A DNA stretch of 64,000 bases, from contig NC_081414.1 in NCBI RefSeq assembly GCF_030272615.1, forward strand, positions 4,899,501 through 4,963,500, written 5' to 3'. This document shows, piece after piece, positions 44,681 to 55,002 of the stretch. Numbering within the stretch: the stretch's first letter is position 1; each line of letters opens with the position of its first letter. The translations under genes were made by a program, and so were the position numbers. The notes beneath the pieces are model-generated. The model saw nothing but the letters and a program-made list of their open reading frames with translations. It made no database searches and was not told the DNA's origin. This stretch comes from Cryptomeria japonica (Eukaryota; Streptophyta; Pinopsida; Cupressales; Cupressaceae).

Positions 44681-45359
44681 GATCTACCACAGTTGTTAGA
44701 CTATTTCTTCAGGAACCTCAAACTGATAAAAATTATTGAACACTTTCAGATGCTGAGAGGGTGGGGGGATGAACCAGCATATATTATTACTTAACCAATT
44801 TAGCCATTTAGTTATCATTAATTCCAATCACCATATATACAAAAGTAAAGAACTGAAAAAAACAAAAGAGCAATCAGACATGAACACCAAGATTTTACGA
44901 GGAAAATCCAATGAGGGAAAAACAATGGTGAGAACTATTCGATAACTCAATGATGAACAGTGAGTACCAAACCGGTACTGAGAGGGGAGGGTGAATCAAT
45001 ACGGACATAATATATTCTCTTGAACCGGTTTGACTGCAAACAATGCACTTGACTGGCAAACACTAACACCAGTCTAAACCAAATTACTACCGGTTAAACA
45101 CAATGAGACTGTGAAAGACATAAACTAGCAACACCTAGCTTTCCACACAACATACACCCTCATTTCCACTTTATCCTTATGCATAAATAGGTAATCTACC
45201 ATCTGAAATATAATAACTTGCTAGTTCAACATGAGTCACCACTTGACAGAAAATAACAAAGCTTCACATGAAAAAGGCATCACACATGGCACACATATTT
45301 TTCACGTGGAAACCCAACTGGAAAAAACCACGGTGGGGATGAATACCCACAAGCTGTTC

Positions 45360-45630
45360 TTGAACTCTTTAGAAGTTTGCTCTATTAGGAGCCTAGTCTG
45401 ATTAAAGACTATTACAATAGGTTCTGTTAGGAACCAATCCTGTTAGGGATCACCCGGTTAAGGGATGGCTAGAATACCCGATTAAAGGTTAAACCCTGTT
45501 AAAGGTTACCTTGTTAGAGGCTTTTATGAACTCAATGGTTTTAAGTCACCCTGCTAAAGGATTTACAACAAGCTGGTTAGAGATACCCTGTAAAGGGATT
45601 TTCCAACTGTTGAAGTGGTTAGAGATCAAC
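45360..45630. repeat. Cluster of 'CTGTTARRGG' phrases
   Basis: Short phrases such as 'cctgttagggat', 'cctgttaaaggtta', 'ccttgttagaggc', 'ccctgctaaagga' and 'ccctgtaaaggga' recur about ten times, each a few tens of bases apart, inside the nested LTR. Confidence 0.7.
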
Positions 45631-45960
45631 AGGTATTACAATGATCTGGTAATAGCACTCAATGCCAATGCAGATCCACTTTAGTTCCTTCCTTCTGTAC
45701 ACACACTCTGCAGGTATCAATTCTCTTATCTGGTCTGGCAAGAATCACGTATCTCTGCACTTAGATACACACACAACATTTGCCAACAACCTCAACATGA
45801 AACACAACATCGACCTTATAGGAAACAGATAGGTCGGTAGCATACACCCTAAACCCTAAACATTTAGGTTGAGAAATTCAGTCGGTTCAATCTTGACCAT
45901 TGAACACTTTTCATTGGATACAACGGTCTTGAACTGATCTCAAGACGTTCTCCATCATTT

Positions 45961-46036
45961 GTTCTTCACTGCTTCATGGAGGCGATAACCCATCACGCGT
46001 TCTTCACCGCTTCATGGAGGCGATAACCCATCACGC
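45961..46036. repeat. 38-bp tandem duplication with partial third copy
   Basis: 45961-45998 and 45999-46036 differ by one base ('gttcttca(c/t)(t/c)gcttcatgg' region). A third partial copy begins at 46037. It lies in the nested LTR. Confidence 0.92.
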
Positions 46037-46264
46037 GTTCTCCACCGTTTGCAGAGACTTCGCACATTCCCGAGGTAGATAGGATCAATCTCCTTCATGC
46101 AAGATCCTTCACATGCACAAGGCAGACGTGGCAACATGATCTGATCTCTATTACAATGCTAACTCATCACACGATGTCATCAGTTGAATCACACAGGCTT
46201 GAAACACTTCAACCGGAAACCTTGAAGCTCAAACTACCAACCGGTAGTTATACCATATTAAACC

Positions 46265-46425
46265 TTGATAGAAAACATTCCATATACCGGTTCACATTTC
46301 AACATACCGGTTCACTTGGACAAACGTACCGCTTCACCTTTTGCACATATACTGGTTCACAACATCATACAGGTTCTCTTTGCCAGTTGCTTAGTTTCAA
46401 TATACCGGTTCACTCCTCAACATAT
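46265..46425. repeat. Cluster of ATACCGGTTCAC motifs
   Basis: Exact or near copies at about 46278, 46302, 46326, 46349 and 46402. More ACCGGTT cores are at 44974, 45031 and 45088 in the same LTR. The core is close to self-complementary, so it could bind a dimeric factor. Confidence 0.8.
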
Positions 46426-47864
46426 TGACATCAATGACAACATACAATATCATCATGTCATCATACTCTGCACATATGTCAACACTATCCCCCTCTATGA
46501 AAATAGCTTATAAACTTTTAGGCTCAAGGCCAAGGTAGCTCACTACTCCTGATTTTTTACTTGCAAGAGTAAGGCCCACAACCTTAGGGCAAGATACAAT
46601 GGACTTGCAAACATTGAAGATCACTTCTTTAGTGCAAGATACAATAGACCTGAATACAATGAATCAATATAGTTGAACTATGAAAAAATGCATCCTTTGA
46701 AATGTTGATTATAGTTCACTGCTATTATACATTTGAAATTGACTTCATTATTGCTCAACTACACTCACTAACTTTTACACTTACAAGATACACCATATAC
46801 AACTTCACATATCACATACAACTTCTACATCATCCTCCAAATAGATTTCATCTTTATATGTCATTCGCAATCAAAGAAACATTAATTAGGTCAACCTAAT
46901 TAGATGTAACGTGTAGGATACAAATAGCCAACCCAAAAATAATATCCAAGGTAATGCAGAAGGAAGATTGAAACATGTGAAGGATCACACCATGTCGGCA
47001 CACCTTCCTATACATCCTAGATAAACGTTATACCTACCGCACAGACCAAAACTATAAATGTTGGCTCCAAAGGATAGAATCGTTAATGCAAACCAACCAA
47101 TCTTACTCAAAATATGATGCAAACCATTGGGACTCTTGTGGATGCTCAAAATAGCACCACTTAGCATCAACATATCCAAATTATTGACCTGCACCACCAA
47201 AACAACTAAAGATAGAGGAATGCAACACATTCTTGCAAATTGTCACACTATCATTGTACAAGCTGATACTTAAATGATCACAAATTCAGCTATAGATCAA
47301 ATGAGAACATAAAAACTAAAATATATGAAGCATTTACATCTACCAACATTATATTACAACCCCAAGAAATGATGAAGCAATGTGCCACAATGCAAACCAT
47401 AAAACTATATCCAGACTGACAACATGTTCACTAGAATAGTCAAGTTTAGCCATCTTCAACTGAGGACCAAAGAATACATCTCCAAAGTTCCATAAAAGTA
47501 ATAAGACAATTCAAAATACCATCTGAATTATTTTTCACACATCTGCATGAACTCATGACCAATCCTCTGATGTTGTAGTACTCTGAAACACAACTTCTCA
47601 ACCTTCTTGACCAAAGTTATCATCAATGACAACAAGTTTGACATAAATGACAACATAAACTCATATTTGCAACTCAAAGTATGTGAACTATTTGTGTGAA
47701 TGCCACTAAGAGGATTGGAGGATTCATAAAATTACAAGAAACATTCTGAAATTAGAATTATTCCATCCTATATGCTTTCTTTGCTACATCCAGCATATCC
47801 TTCTTTATTGAGATATGGTGAGAGAGTAGAGGAAGTCATATACTCCTTATATTCTATTTACCTA

Positions 47865-49058
47865 TGTAGCATCGTAAATTATCACTGGGCCAATTTACAA
47901 TTAATGTTTGTGCCCCTACTTTAGCGTGTCCTATCCTCATCGCCTTTTTGGGTTCGTTTGTGCCTATTTTCCAGCTTTGAGGCCATGAATAGCCTTTTGT
48001 GGGTCCTACCATGGGATACCCACCCCATTGTAGCATTATTTTGGTCTTGATTGTGGTGGGACTAGGGTATGGAACACCTTGGTCTAGACCATGGCACCGC
48101 AAAATGCCATGGCCCCGCTGAATCAAGCCCCAATTTGAAATGGGGTCGGGGCTATATCTCATCGGTAAGGTTTGATCCTTGTGGCTCCACATGACCATTG
48201 GAGGTCGGCCTAATCAATAATTTACCTAGAACCCCCTATATAAAATTAAATCAATTCATTTTAGATCTAAGATAATCTATCCCCATCATTCGTGCATCTA
48301 TGAAGCATTATTCATCATGCATTTTCAGAAATCTTCAAGGTTGCATATTCAACATCAAGCATTGTGGAGCAAAGTCATGCTAATCTTTATGCAAGCATGT
48401 GTGTGTGATTAGGGTTTTGAGTTTTTCATGCCATTTCATACAACATTTGTGATTACATTCAAAGAGGAAAGCATCATCATCAACAAGTGTAGATCTAAGG
48501 TATATCTATTCAACTTTTATTTCAATATTTGCATTATTTCATTCAAGGTTGATTCCTAAACCAGGGTTTGACTTAGGCAAAACCCTATTCCAACAATTTC
48601 CCCCTTCTTTTTGTGTGCAGGAAATAGATACAGCTACGTTTGGAGGGTCGACATAATTCAAAAAGACGAATAGGTTCACCTTTCGAAGGCGAACAATTTG
48701 GAGGACCATGGTGAATTGATATTACCTAGCTCCAAAAAATCAAGCCGAACTTCTGGGAATAGATCTGAAATATATTATTTTGCTCAGATCTAGGTTGGTG
48801 TCTCTGTATGATGACTGTAGCTCACCATTTATGCTCGATCACTTCAATAATCACTTATTTACCCTAATTTCAACATTTCCATAATTCAACTGAGAAAGAG
48901 GAATAACCAGGTGAACCTAATCATAATTTCAGGCTTTTTCCTATTGGGATTAAGCCTAGATCTATTAGGTTCATCCCTATTTCAATGTGGTGGTTTCTCA
49001 AGTAAAGTTAGTGATTTTTGTTACCTTAATTGGTGAAACCCAAATTTTCACCATTACA
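47865..49058 (+). mobile_element. Solo LTR related to the 30127 element, perfect duplication
   Basis: 1194 bp, TGTAGCATCG...TTCACCATTACA, flanked by ACCTA on both sides (47860-47864 and 49059-49063). The layout matches the LTRs at 30127 and 36583: TATA box (48237-48244), 'aaaccctattcc' text, the block 'ttctttttgtgtgcaggaaa', 'ttggaggaccatggtga', and 'ctgtagctcac'. The rest is diverged, so it is a sister family. No internal sequence remains. Confidence 0.93.
48500..48620 (+). other. Candidate intron inside the solo LTR
   Basis: Donor AAG/GTATATCT, acceptor TTCTTTTTGTGTGCAG/GAAA, 121 nt. Same position relative to the TATA box and conserved block as in the LTR at 30127. Confidence 0.45.
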
Positions 49059-49063
49059 ACCTA

Positions 49064-49331
49064 CAAAAACATGGGTGCAAATATTTACTTCTTCCCAGAA
49101 ATTAATTGGCAAGCATTTGTGAAAAATAAACATTGCACACCCAACTTTGAAGACTTGATGTAGCTAAGAGTCAAAATATAATAGGCATGCAAATTTAACA
49201 AAACTTTGTTTGGAGTAGATGAATGGAAGATGACGTTAATATTATAAAGTCATGTTGTTAAATATACAAGACAAAATCCTCCAAATATGGTTTACCCTTG
49301 TAAAAAAAAATGCAAATTTGAAAGTATTATG
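49064..49331 (-). other. Non-coding sequence, probably 3' UTR of the TRAP-beta copy
   Basis: Lies directly downstream, on the minus strand, of the TRAP-beta stop. AT-rich, no coding signal. A clear poly(A) tract is not visible. Confidence 0.4.
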
Positions 49332-49903
49332 CTACCTCCTCTTGCTAGACTTTGAAGAATTTGACTTTCATGGGGATACAATTATGTATACAAATAACCC
49401 CACAATTGAGAATATACATGTGACTGGTCCATAATTGATTGCTAATTTCTTTGCCCAAAAAACCTCATTTCTTGTGGTTTTTTTGCAAGTATATCAAGAG
49501 GTTCAATGTGAGTTGAATGAGCTTCCTACAAAGTAGAATTGGTTGCAACAAGATATTTCACAACTGTAGGTCTACCATATACAAGCCCTTTGACTTTTGA
49601 TTCCAGGATGAATAAGTGAGAAACAAAAGCACCAACAATAAGCTTATCCCATGAAGATGAAGTGTTACTGCTTACAAGATTGAACATGTCACTAGGATAG
49701 CTATCTTCATTGAGACTGATCTCATAAGTGGTAGTGGATTCTCGATTATAGAGGTCAATGATGATTGTAACTCGTTCAGATTAAGGGGCAACTTTAGTCA
49801 AAGTGACCTTCACGGGAACCACCATGAATGATATCTTCATTGAGAAATACATGAATAACAAGATTAATACAACATAGACAAATAAAAACTTTGAGGCCTC
49901 CAT
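49332..49903 (-). pseudogene. TRAP-beta (translocon-associated protein) processed pseudogene
   Basis: An intronless, nearly full-length copy of a translocon-associated protein beta subunit, an ER membrane protein next to the Sec61 channel. From a Met at 49903: signal-peptide-like MEASKFLFVYVVLILLFMYF, then VPVKVTLTKVAP, a stop, SERVTIIIDLYNRESTTTYE, SDMFNLVSSNTSSSWDKLIV, GAFVSHLFILESKVKGLVYG and RPTVVKYLVATNSTL, all in one frame. After a stop: EAHSTHIEPLDILAKKPQE near 49480, then a frame change into the membrane segment and a Lys/Ser tail (KSNSSKSSKRR) ending with TAG at 49332-49334. Length (about 190 codons) fits the family. The lack of introns and the full length point to a reverse-transcribed copy. 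Identification is from memory of the family pattern. Confidence 0.82.
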
Positions 49904-50772
49904 TCTTCCAAAATTCCAAATCACACAAGAGGACATATATTGTGAGAAAATGAGGAAAGTCTTTCACATTTAATCTTGAGAACAAATCAAATTGAGAACA
50001 TTTAAAGATGAAGATAAGAAGAACCTAGTAGATAAGGTACTGATCTCTGAAACCAAAGATTCTAGAGTTCTCTAAATTGTGTCAGAAAACGTAGTCCTCA
50101 GTCAGTGCTAATGTTACCTTATGATTTTATCAAATCCTAGGTAACTCTTTCAACTCCATTTTATGATAATTTAGGGTTAATTATCAAGTGAAAAAGGTGA
50201 TCTGCACAAATTTTGATGATATTTTTATTTGTTTGATAAGAAGATATTGTGTTTAAATCTTATAAATTATTTTGCATTAACCCCTATATTTAATTCTTTT
50301 ATTATTTTATTGTGCAAAATAATTTAATTTTTACCTATCAAATGAGTTAATTCTCAATAATTAATTTCTAAAATTCCTATGAAAGTGAAAGAAATATAAA
50401 GTGGGCAAAATTAATATTGACAAGAAAATCATTGTAAATAAGGTTGGGTAAAAGGGAGTTACAAGTAGTTACCTAACTACTTGGCCATAGTAAGTTTTCT
50501 AAAAGGGGAAAATTTTATTGTAAAAGGGATGCTCTCCTCTTCGGGAAAAGAAAGTGCCTATAGTCCATTTTCATGTTTATTCATAGTTGATATATATAAT
50601 TTGTAAAAGAATAATTTATTTCCTCATGAATTTATTTATGAAACAATCTTGTGCAGCTCACAATGAGAGGGGGTTGTGTACCACCATTTTGGAGGGATAT
50701 TGTTAAATTGTGATTGATCAATATTTGTAATTATTCATTGGAAGACTTATAAGAGTATTGAAAGTCTTTGTG
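49904..50772. other. Unassigned AT-rich spacer
   Basis: No coding signal. The first bases upstream of the TRAP-beta copy may be its 5' UTR. Confidence 0.4.
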
Positions 50773-50858
<86 letters not shown>

Positions 50859-50949
50859 GTATATATATGTATATATATGTATATATATGTATATATATGT
50901 ATATATGTATATATATGTATATATATATATATATGTATATATATGTATA

Positions 50950-50995
<46 letters not shown>

Positions 50996-51030
50996 TGTAT
51001 GTATGTATATCTACACACACACACACAGAT
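50773..51030. repeat. Compound microsatellite (TA)n, (TATATATGTA)n, (CA)n
   Basis: About 75 bp of pure TA, then about 120 bp with a GT inserted at mostly 10-bp spacing ('atatatatgt' units, one or two of 8 bp), then more TA and a short CA run near 51014-51026. Open frames across it are only Tyr/Ile or Tyr/Val repeats and are not genes. Confidence 0.97.
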
Positions 51031-51504
51031 ATATATTCTATTTACAAGTTTTTATTTCACTTTCAATAATATATCAAAGTATTAGTAGCCTTTGTGCTAT
51101 TAATAACCATTCATATTCTATTTCAGTTACAACTGTTCATTTTGTGGAGAGGAGAAATTATTAAAAATATTTAAGGAAATTAACATTTGAGGGAGTTGCC
51201 CCTCTTTGAAGCAAAGCAAGATCATCCTCTTCATGATGACTAGTCCAATGTTGCAAAATTGTGTTTCTATCCATTGGACAAATTAATAAGGAGTGAATAA
51301 GGAAAGCATGATGACAAAACCTGTGGTGCATCAAATTTGAACAATGACCTATCTCAATAATAGACACAATGACCAATCTATCACTCCAAACTCCCTAACA
51401 CATAAGACAAACTCTCAAAATTCTAGAATTCAATAGAACAAGTGTAGGCATTCTCTCCTTTCAAATTGTAGATCAAAACATTCAAGGTGGGCAAAATGCA
51501 GACC

Positions 51505-51826
51505 ATAACAATCTCTTGGTGTTAATGCACTATCTAAGGAACAAACCTCAAAGACATCCGGATTATACAAGTCTCGATCAACTACATTACAAGAAATGAA
51601 TGTATAAAGACATTATAGATATATCTCAATTGATTTCACCACCATAGCTAGCTATTGTACATTTGAAACACAAATGCTTAGAAACAGACATGGTAGAAGT
51701 AAATAAATTATGATACTTTTGGACCCCAAATACATACTAATAAATTGTGTACAATTGCATTTATTTCTCCGGAACTTGCTAACTCCTCTTTGACACTCCT
51801 TTGGCATCAATGGAAACATATGTTCA
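51505..51826 (-). mobile_element. 3' LTR segment of Copia element with pol
   Basis: Matches 57817-58122 ('caccaccatagctagcta' and 'gatacttttg(g/a)accccaaata' in both). It ends near TGTTCA at 51826, followed by 'aaagtctccccctttgtc', a polypurine tract on the minus strand. The LTR probably extends further left (to about 51160), but that part has no partner copy here. Confidence 0.82.
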
Positions 51827-51849
51827 AAAGTCTCCCCCTTTGTCATTGA

Positions 51850-53800
51850 TGGCAAACAAAAGAATGTTGCTAGCACATCAACAAAAAATCTAATATGTTA
51901 GGAACTCCCCCTATCTGGTGCAATTTAAACTTCTTAGTATTTGAAGCATTTTGAGTTCCATTCTCACTCTTTGACATTGATGACAAAGTTTATTTGTTCT
52001 TAACATTCAGAATTCCTTTCTTTTAGATAAACTCCCTCTAAGTCCACAACTCATCTTTTTGTCTAGTCACTTTGTTCATACCCAAACAAGTTCTGAAACA
52101 CTTCGCAAGACCACCAATTCTTCTTGCAAAAGGGAGTCAACACTCACCCTCAAACTGTACTTCCTCTTGATTCAAGAGGAGGGAGAAACCACTCCCAACT
52201 TCTTCTAGAAATACTCAAATGTCTCCTTATGAAGGGGCTTTGTAAATATGTTTGAAATGTGTTCCTTAGTCTCAACATACTCCAACTTCACTTCATTGTC
52301 TACAACCTTCTCTCTTAGAAAATGATACTTAATTGAGATATGTTTTGTCCTTGAGCACATCACCAAATTGTTTGAAATATTTATTGCACGTGTATTGTCA
52401 CAAGGAATTGAAATGGGCTAATCAAATCTAAATTCATCTCCTTAAAATTTTCCTTCATCCATTATACCTAGGTACACAGGAAACTACTACAATGTATTAT
52501 GCTTCTCTTGTTCATAGGAACACTAAGCCTTGCTTTACTCTCAACCATGACATGAGACTATCACCAAGAAATAATTCTCCACCACTTGTACTCTTTTGAT
52601 CATGTACAAATCCAACCTAATATGCATCTATGTATGCAATCAATTTGAAATTCTCTCTCTTGAGGTACCCCAAACTAAAATCCATTGTAGCCTTCAAATA
52701 TCTAAATATTCTCTTCATTGCCTTGACATGAATTTCTTTAGGTTCTACCAAAAATCTAGCAACCATTCCAACAACTTGCTCAACTAACACCCAATAACCA
52801 TAGGTATACTTACCAATTTGCACTCTTCCATCTTGAACTTCTCAACATTTCTTTTATGTACTTGGTTTGAGAAATAAATATACCTTTATGACTAAGAAAT
52901 TTGTAAACCAAGGAAAAAAGACAACTCACCAAGCATCGGCATTTCAAACTCCCTTTGTATTGCATCTCAAAGCTCCGTAGACATCGCATCACTACTACCT
53001 CTAAAAATAATATCATCAACATAGAGAAAAAATATAAGTAATTTGAAGCCTTATGATTTTATGTATAAATTATTGTCAGCATAACCTCTCCAAAAGCCTT
53101 TCCATTGTAGATATCTATCAAATTTGGAATGCCATGCTCTAGGAGCCTGCTTGAGTCCATAAAGATCCTTTTTCAATCTTCAACAAAATCCAATTTGTCT
53201 GAGCACTTAAAACCTTCTGATTGTTCAATGTAGACCTCTAACTCTCCATTAAAAAATTTAGACTTGGCATCCATCTAATACACCTTGAAATTTTTGAATG
53301 TTGCTAATGCCAAAAGCATTCTTACAACCCTTAGTCTTGCCACCAGATCAAAGTCTCTTCAAAATCAACTCCCTCAACTTGAGTATATCCTTTGCATACT
53401 AGGTTGGTCTTATTTCATATTACTTTTTCTTCTTCATTCAACTTATTTATAAAGAACCATTTGGTATCAATAACATTCTTGTCTGTAGGTCTTGGAACTA
53501 GCTCCCATGTTTCATTATTTTTAATCTTAGATAACCATTCTTCCATAGCATCTATCCAACCTTTATCCTTGCTTGCCTCTGCATAACTATTTGGTTCAAT
53601 TTTTGACCGTAGGAAAAAGTGAACTTGTTCATTTTTTTTCTAATATTTTTTGGGCCTAAACTCCACTATTATTATCTCCCACTATTATTATCTCCTATAA
53701 TCTAATCTTCAGAGTAATTCTTCTTAACATAATTTGCCAAAATCTTAACACTTGTAATTTCTTTGTCACTTCTCGAGTCTTAATATCCTTTGCGAATTGG
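51850..53800 (-). pseudogene. Copia reverse transcriptase and RNase H, decayed
   Basis: 3' part of a Copia pol. RT: MEEWLSKIKNNETWELVPRP near 53530, DTKWFFINKLNEEEK near 53450, LYGLKQAPRAWHSKF near 53140, and LYVDDIIFRGSSDAMS near 53000 (YVDD intact), then GIFISQTKYIKEMLR near 52850. RNase H: ARFLVEPKEIHVKAMKRIFR and YLKATMDFSLGYLKRENFKL (about 52640-52780), then further broken text to about 52250. Frame shifts and stops are frequent. The order integrase then RT confirms Copia. Confidence 0.9.
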
Positions 53801-55002
53801 TTCATCGTTGTCTTATTCATCCAAAACATCAGATGACTGGATTGTTTCATCAATACTCATATTAACACTTTCCACTACTATTCTTAATTTTTTGTTGTAA
53901 CATCTGTATGCTTTGCTTGTCATAGAGTAACCAAGAAAAATACCTTCATTAGATCTAGATTCAAACTTACATAGATTTTCTTTCTCTCTTTGATGTAGCA
54001 CTTGCTTCCAAATTTTTTGAGATTCTTAACTAATGTCGATCTCCCTTTCCACAATGCATATGGAGTTTTAGTATTCATTGGCCTCATCTAAGCTCTGTTG
54101 AAAATATATACTATTGTTAAATAGGCTTCTCTCCAATACGTATCAGGTAACTATGATTGCTTTAACATGGTTCTTGTCATTTCTTGAATAGTCCAATTAT
54201 TTCTTTCTACCACTCCATTTTGTTGAGGAGTTCTAGGAGTTGAATATTGTTTATGGATTCCATGCATAACACAAAATTCTTCATATTTGTCACAAGAAAT
54301 TTTTCCACCTCTATCTAATTTCAAACATTTGATTGTTCTATCAGTTTCATTTTCGACAATTGCCTTAAAAGCCTTAAACTTCTCAAAAGAATTTGATTTA
54401 TCTTTTAAAAAAGTAATCATTTTAGAAAAATCATCAATAAGCATCATAAAATACCTATCACCTTGTAAACTCTTTGTTCTCATAGGTCCACATATATTAG
54501 TGTGGACCAAATCTAACGGCATTGCTGTAAAATACTCGCTAGTTGGAAATTTGGTCTTTGTCTACTCATGACATGGTTTGCAACTTGTAGATAGAGGCTT
54601 CTTGTTAGACATGTTTCTTACCATTTCCTTTGAACTAATTCTCACAAGATCATTAAAGTTAATATGTCCTAATCTTGTATGCTACAACCAACTCTCTTCC
54701 CTTCATATGACAAAGCAATTTTTCACATCAACCTCATTGAGGTGATACACATCACTGTTAGTACTACTTCCTTTCGCAACTAAGTCACCAGTATCTTTCT
54801 TCTTGATTTGACATCCCTTTGCATTGAATGAGAGATTGTAACCATTGTCACATATTTGACTTACACTTCGAAGATTATGTTTTAGGCCTTATACATATAT
54901 GACATTATAATTTCTTGTCTTTCCTCCATCAAGGCTTAAAGTGCCCTTACTTGTAATCTTGGAAACAAAATTATTACTAAGAGTAACATATCCTCCATCA
55001 AA
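53801..55002 (-). pseudogene. Copia integrase with pre-integrase region, decayed
   Basis: Pre-integrase zinc region near 54560-54690 (HTRLGHINFNDLVRISSKEM; CKPCH). Core: PLDLVHTNICGPMRTKSLQG (first Asp position reads His-Thr-Asn, near 54500), CLKLDRGGKISCDKYEEFC (second Asp kept, near 54310), TPQQNGVVERNNWTIQEMTR (Glu kept, near 54200). C-terminal part: LCKFESRSNEGIFLGYSMTS near 53950. Continuous with the protease at 56699 once the inserted sequence at 55003-56680 is set aside. Confidence 0.9.
54985..55002 (+). repeat. Left target-site duplication of the LINE-like insertion
   Basis: AACATATCCTCCATCAAA, repeated exactly at 56681-56698. It lies within Copia coding sequence. Confidence 0.95.

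Larger units (their letters stand above)
44946..46499 (-). mobile_element. Nested Copia LTR with polypurine tract
   Basis: About 1.5 kb inserted in the LTR above. It carries the Copia LTR phrase 'tttttcacgtggaaaccc' near 45295 and ends GTCAACA at 46484, followed by 'ctatccccctctatg', a polypurine tract on the minus strand. So the copy is a 3' LTR with a few bases of internal sequence, not a clean solo LTR, and the left edge (TGATGAACAG at 44951 or nearby) is uncertain. No target duplication was found. Confidence 0.7.
44694..47673 (-). mobile_element. 5' LTR of long-LTR Copia element, split by nested LTR
   Basis: Two pieces, 44694-44945 and 46500-47673, together match the LTR at 40552-41877. 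It begins TGTTAGAC, just after a worn primer-like site (44681-44690). It includes the Copia motif 'agattttacgaggaaaatcc' near 44888. The interrupting sequence is listed separately. Confidence 0.87.

Noticed and set aside
45845-45870. Telomere-like 'accctaaaccctaaac'
   Set aside because: Only about two units within an LTR; too short for an interstitial telomere array. The same applies to 'aaccctaaccctaa' near 1518.
46156-46513. Frames reading repeated Tyr-Arg-Phe-Thr
   Set aside because: They translate the ACCGGTT motif cluster; no other coding sign.
50718-51164. Several overlapping 80-105 codon frames on both strands
   Set aside because: They translate the TA/GT microsatellite into Tyr-Ile or Tyr-Val strings; not genes.
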